From positions 518,501-582,500 of the forward strand of contig SMSO01000004.1 in the NCBI GenBank assembly GCA_004764695.1: a stretch of DNA of 64,000 nucleotides, written 5' to 3'. The notes under the pieces were generated by a model. The model was not told the origin of the DNA and did no database searches. It saw only the letters and a program-made list of their open reading frames with translations. Position numbers and translations under genes: made by a program. Positions 62,015 to 64,000 of the stretch are shown piece after piece; within the stretch, counting starts at the first letter, position 1, and each line of letters opens with the position of its first letter. The DNA is from Schizochytrium sp. TIO01. Taxonomy: Eukaryota > Sar > Bigyra > Thraustochytrida > Thraustochytriidae.

Positions 62015-63061
62015 ATGGCGTCGTGGCTCCGGCCAGGCAATCCACGAGTGCAGGCTGTGGAACAAGACGAGGAGGCAAATACCACTTGGCAAATGAACTC
62101 TGAGGAGAACGACAACAATGACGGCTTTCGTTATGCAGGTGGAGCACAACGACCACGGGAATCATGGGCAGAGCTAGAGCGACGATCGAGGGAGGATGAC
62201 GACGTGACGCTAGAAGAAGGCGGTCGACACCTCGTGAAATCTGTGAGTAATTGGTTCATCCCGCGTCCTGGCCCTCCACCAAGTGCTGCAGACTCTCCTG
62301 TCAATATGCCTCAGAGCTCAAGCTTTTCAAGGCACCTAGAACACGCAGCTGCCGAAGATAGCGAGCGGAGGCGTGAACATGAATTTCATGAGTCAGACGA
62401 GGATTCATGGAACCCGGAGTTTCCTCCTACAGCTACTCCACCAGTAGGAAAACCGGGAATTGGGCCTTTCGCACCTCGGATGCCTCGGTCTTTTGACCCA
62501 ATGAGTAAAGACCCCAGCTTTCGAAGTCGCTCAGATAGTATCAAGGTAGACATTACATTTTCCACTGCCGAAATGAACCTTAAACGCGACTTGAAGCGGC
62601 AGTACCTTGCTTTGGCAATTGGCTGCTGGATTTTTCTTACAGCAGTACAAAGTGTGAGTCTTATTCTTCTCAATTACTGGGAGTACGCACCTGTCGTGAT
62701 TGCGTTAGCGATTATGGCTGGTTCTGTGGTTTTTTACTGGAGATATGTTTGGGGTGTACTGCGTCTGCCTTTTAAACGGCTGTGGCAGACGCCCTATCCG
62801 TTCGCCGCAGCGGCTGCTGTTTTGGGGTCTTTAGCTCAACATGCGATGTTTCTCATCTATGAAGGCTATGAGCTTGGGCAGTTGCTGATTGTCTTCTTCT
62901 TAATCCAGGCATTCTACTTCATCCTGGTTGCGAGTACATTTCGCCACTATATGAGTCGCTGGCAGCGGTTCTTGAATCACCGCAAACTTTGTTTCGATTC
63001 TTTGCAATCTGGAGTGGCCAAGTCAGAAAGACGTCAAGAGCTTTTGCTTGTGCGAGATTGA
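62015..63061 (+). CDS. Unassigned four-TM membrane protein
   Basis: 348 aa, single exon. I do not recognise the family. Residues 1-190 are hydrophilic, rich in Glu/Asp/Ser/Pro, and probably disordered, with no signal peptide. Four hydrophobic helices follow: about 198-219 (LALAIGCWIFLTAVQSVSL), 225-243, 261-282 (FAAAAAVLGSLAQHAMFLIY) and 289-308 (LLIVFFLIQAFYFILVAS), with short basic loops. The C-terminal tail of about 40 residues is basic and soluble. With even helix number and no signal peptide, both ends would lie on the same side, probably the cytosol. The ATG at 62015 is the first in frame. Good codon-like composition and clear TM pattern support it as a real gene; function unknown. Confidence 0.65.
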   Translation: MASWLRPGNPRVQAVEQDEEANTTWQMNSEENDNNDGFRYAGGAQRPRESWAELERRSREDDDVTLEEGGRHLVKSVSNWFIPRPGPPPSAADSPVNMPQSSSFSRHLEHAAAEDSERRREHEFHESDEDSWNPEFPPTATPPVGKPGIGPFAPRMPRSFDPMSKDPSFRSRSDSIKVDITFSTAEMNLKRDLKRQYLALAIGCWIFLTAVQSVSLILLNYWEYAPVVIALAIMAGSVVFYWRYVWGVLRLPFKRLWQTPYPFAAAAAVLGSLAQHAMFLIYEGYELGQLLIVFFLIQAFYFILVASTFRHYMSRWQRFLNHRKLCFDSLQSGVAKSERRQELLLVRD

Positions 63062-64000
63062 TTGCCTTGGTTCTTGGTTGGGATTATCCATATTTGTATA
63101 CTTCATTAATGCTGTGAGGCAAGACCTGCCCAATTCTAAATGACTTCTTAGTTCAGCTATATTCAGTTTTGTATTTGCCTTTGCGTTGCAGATAGATCGA
63201 GAAGAAAGAACTAGGTATAATACTTAACCCAAATTTTCTAGGAAAATGTATGGTTTTACATTACGAGACACTTCAGATAATTCAAATGCTTTAGGAGCGG
63301 TTTATATTAATCTGTTAATAAATTCAAGTGGGGTCAATTTCTTCAAGATGTCATATGTTCATATTGTTTTGATGTGTTAGTTATTGGAAATGACTTCAAG
63401 TAGGCCACCCTTTGAGAGGAAGTTCCGAGTTGCTTATGCTTTTTGGATGCAAGTTCTAGGCCGTCATCTCAACATTACATATTTTATCTATGAAACCGCT
63501 TTGTAGCATAACTTACTGTTACTCGAAGCGGAATAACACAGTGTTCACAGAAACGAACAGGTAAGAGATGTTGTTTTGAGAAGGCTAAAGTGAAGAGATG
63601 AAGACAGAAAGAAACGACCGCGTATGATTAGGAAAGAGATTTAACAAGCAGGGAGACCTTTTAAACAAAAGACAAAAAATGGGCGTAGATCGGTAAGCGC
63701 TGGTGTAACAAATTAAGGTATTAAAGGGAAGTATATTTTATTTCATCACTTATCTTTGGCTGAGACAAATTATAATGAGTGCACATGAACAAATGAATTG
63801 CCAAATGGAAAATGGGGAAGAAGAAGAGAGGAGGTGAGGAGCAGCAGGCTCAGATGTTGACACTCGTCCAAAAGAAAGTATTGGTCTCGCATTTTTGTTC
63901 AGAAACGTCGATTATTGTGTTTTTGAAAGAGTTGCGGTGAACAAATGTGCATGGTAAGTTAAAGTGCGCCGTAAAGGTCCATGGTCAACGCTAAATCAAT
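63062..64000. other. 3' flank, no assignable gene
   Basis: AT-rich downstream of the membrane-protein gene to the window end. No open frame or RNA gene recognised. Confidence 0.5.

Overview
This is a window of nuclear DNA from a protist-like eukaryote. Protein genes have no bacterial operon structure. Several are split by GT-AG introns (about 75-200 bp, one of about 890 bp). Stop codons follow the standard code, and intergenic DNA is long, AT-rich and full of tetra- and pentanucleotide microsatellites. One nuclear-type tRNA-Lys(CTT) is present. Gene content (mitochondrial OGDH E1, a mitochondrial carrier, Utp5/WDR43, Vma22/CCDC115 and PSME3IP1/NIP30 homologues) fits a heterotrophic protist. 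A labyrinthulomycete (thraustochytrid) or related stramenopile is my guess, but it is an inference from style, not proof.

Layout. 1-7.7 kb: no assignable gene; GC-richer patches and microsatellites. 7.7-9.8 kb (+): four-exon mitochondrial ornithine/basic amino-acid carrier-like gene. 10.8-12.8 kb (-): WDR43/Utp5 ribosome-biogenesis protein. 14.7-15.5 kb (+): Vma22/CCDC115-like V-ATPase assembly factor. 16.1-18.2 kb (-): membrane-anchored M14 carboxypeptidase. 19.0-19.5 kb (+): small unassigned gene. 19.5-20.5 kb (-): three-exon PSME3IP1/NIP30 homologue. 20.5-35.6 kb: gene-poor, with many simple repeats and a few unassigned coding-like patches. 35.6-38.7 kb (+): intronless 2-oxoglutarate dehydrogenase E1.

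The most unusual part is 39.4-56.9 kb. It begins (-) with a very large protein that joins a papain/Josephin-like Cys-His segment, an E1/ThiF-type adenylating domain with a four-Cys zinc site, and a C-terminal segment with kinase-like (SelO-like) motifs. Next come three large single-exon putative helicases. The first (-) is a degenerate SF2-like protein. The second (+) is an intact UvrD/FBH1-like SF1 helicase. The third (+) is an LRR-plus-SF2-helicase fusion, and it is a paralogue of the degenerate one. A diverged short repeat recurs in the intergenic DNA between these helicase genes. Together they look like an accessory, possibly mobile- or virus-derived or genome-conflict, cluster; that interpretation is inferred.

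57-64 kb is AT-rich, with tRNA-Lys(CTT) at 58.0 kb and one unassigned four-TM membrane protein gene at 62.0-63.1 kb. Gene starts were moved to the first in-frame ATG wherever the longest open frame began with TTG or GTG. Intron borders were placed by hand from GT-AG sites and frame continuity, so they are models.
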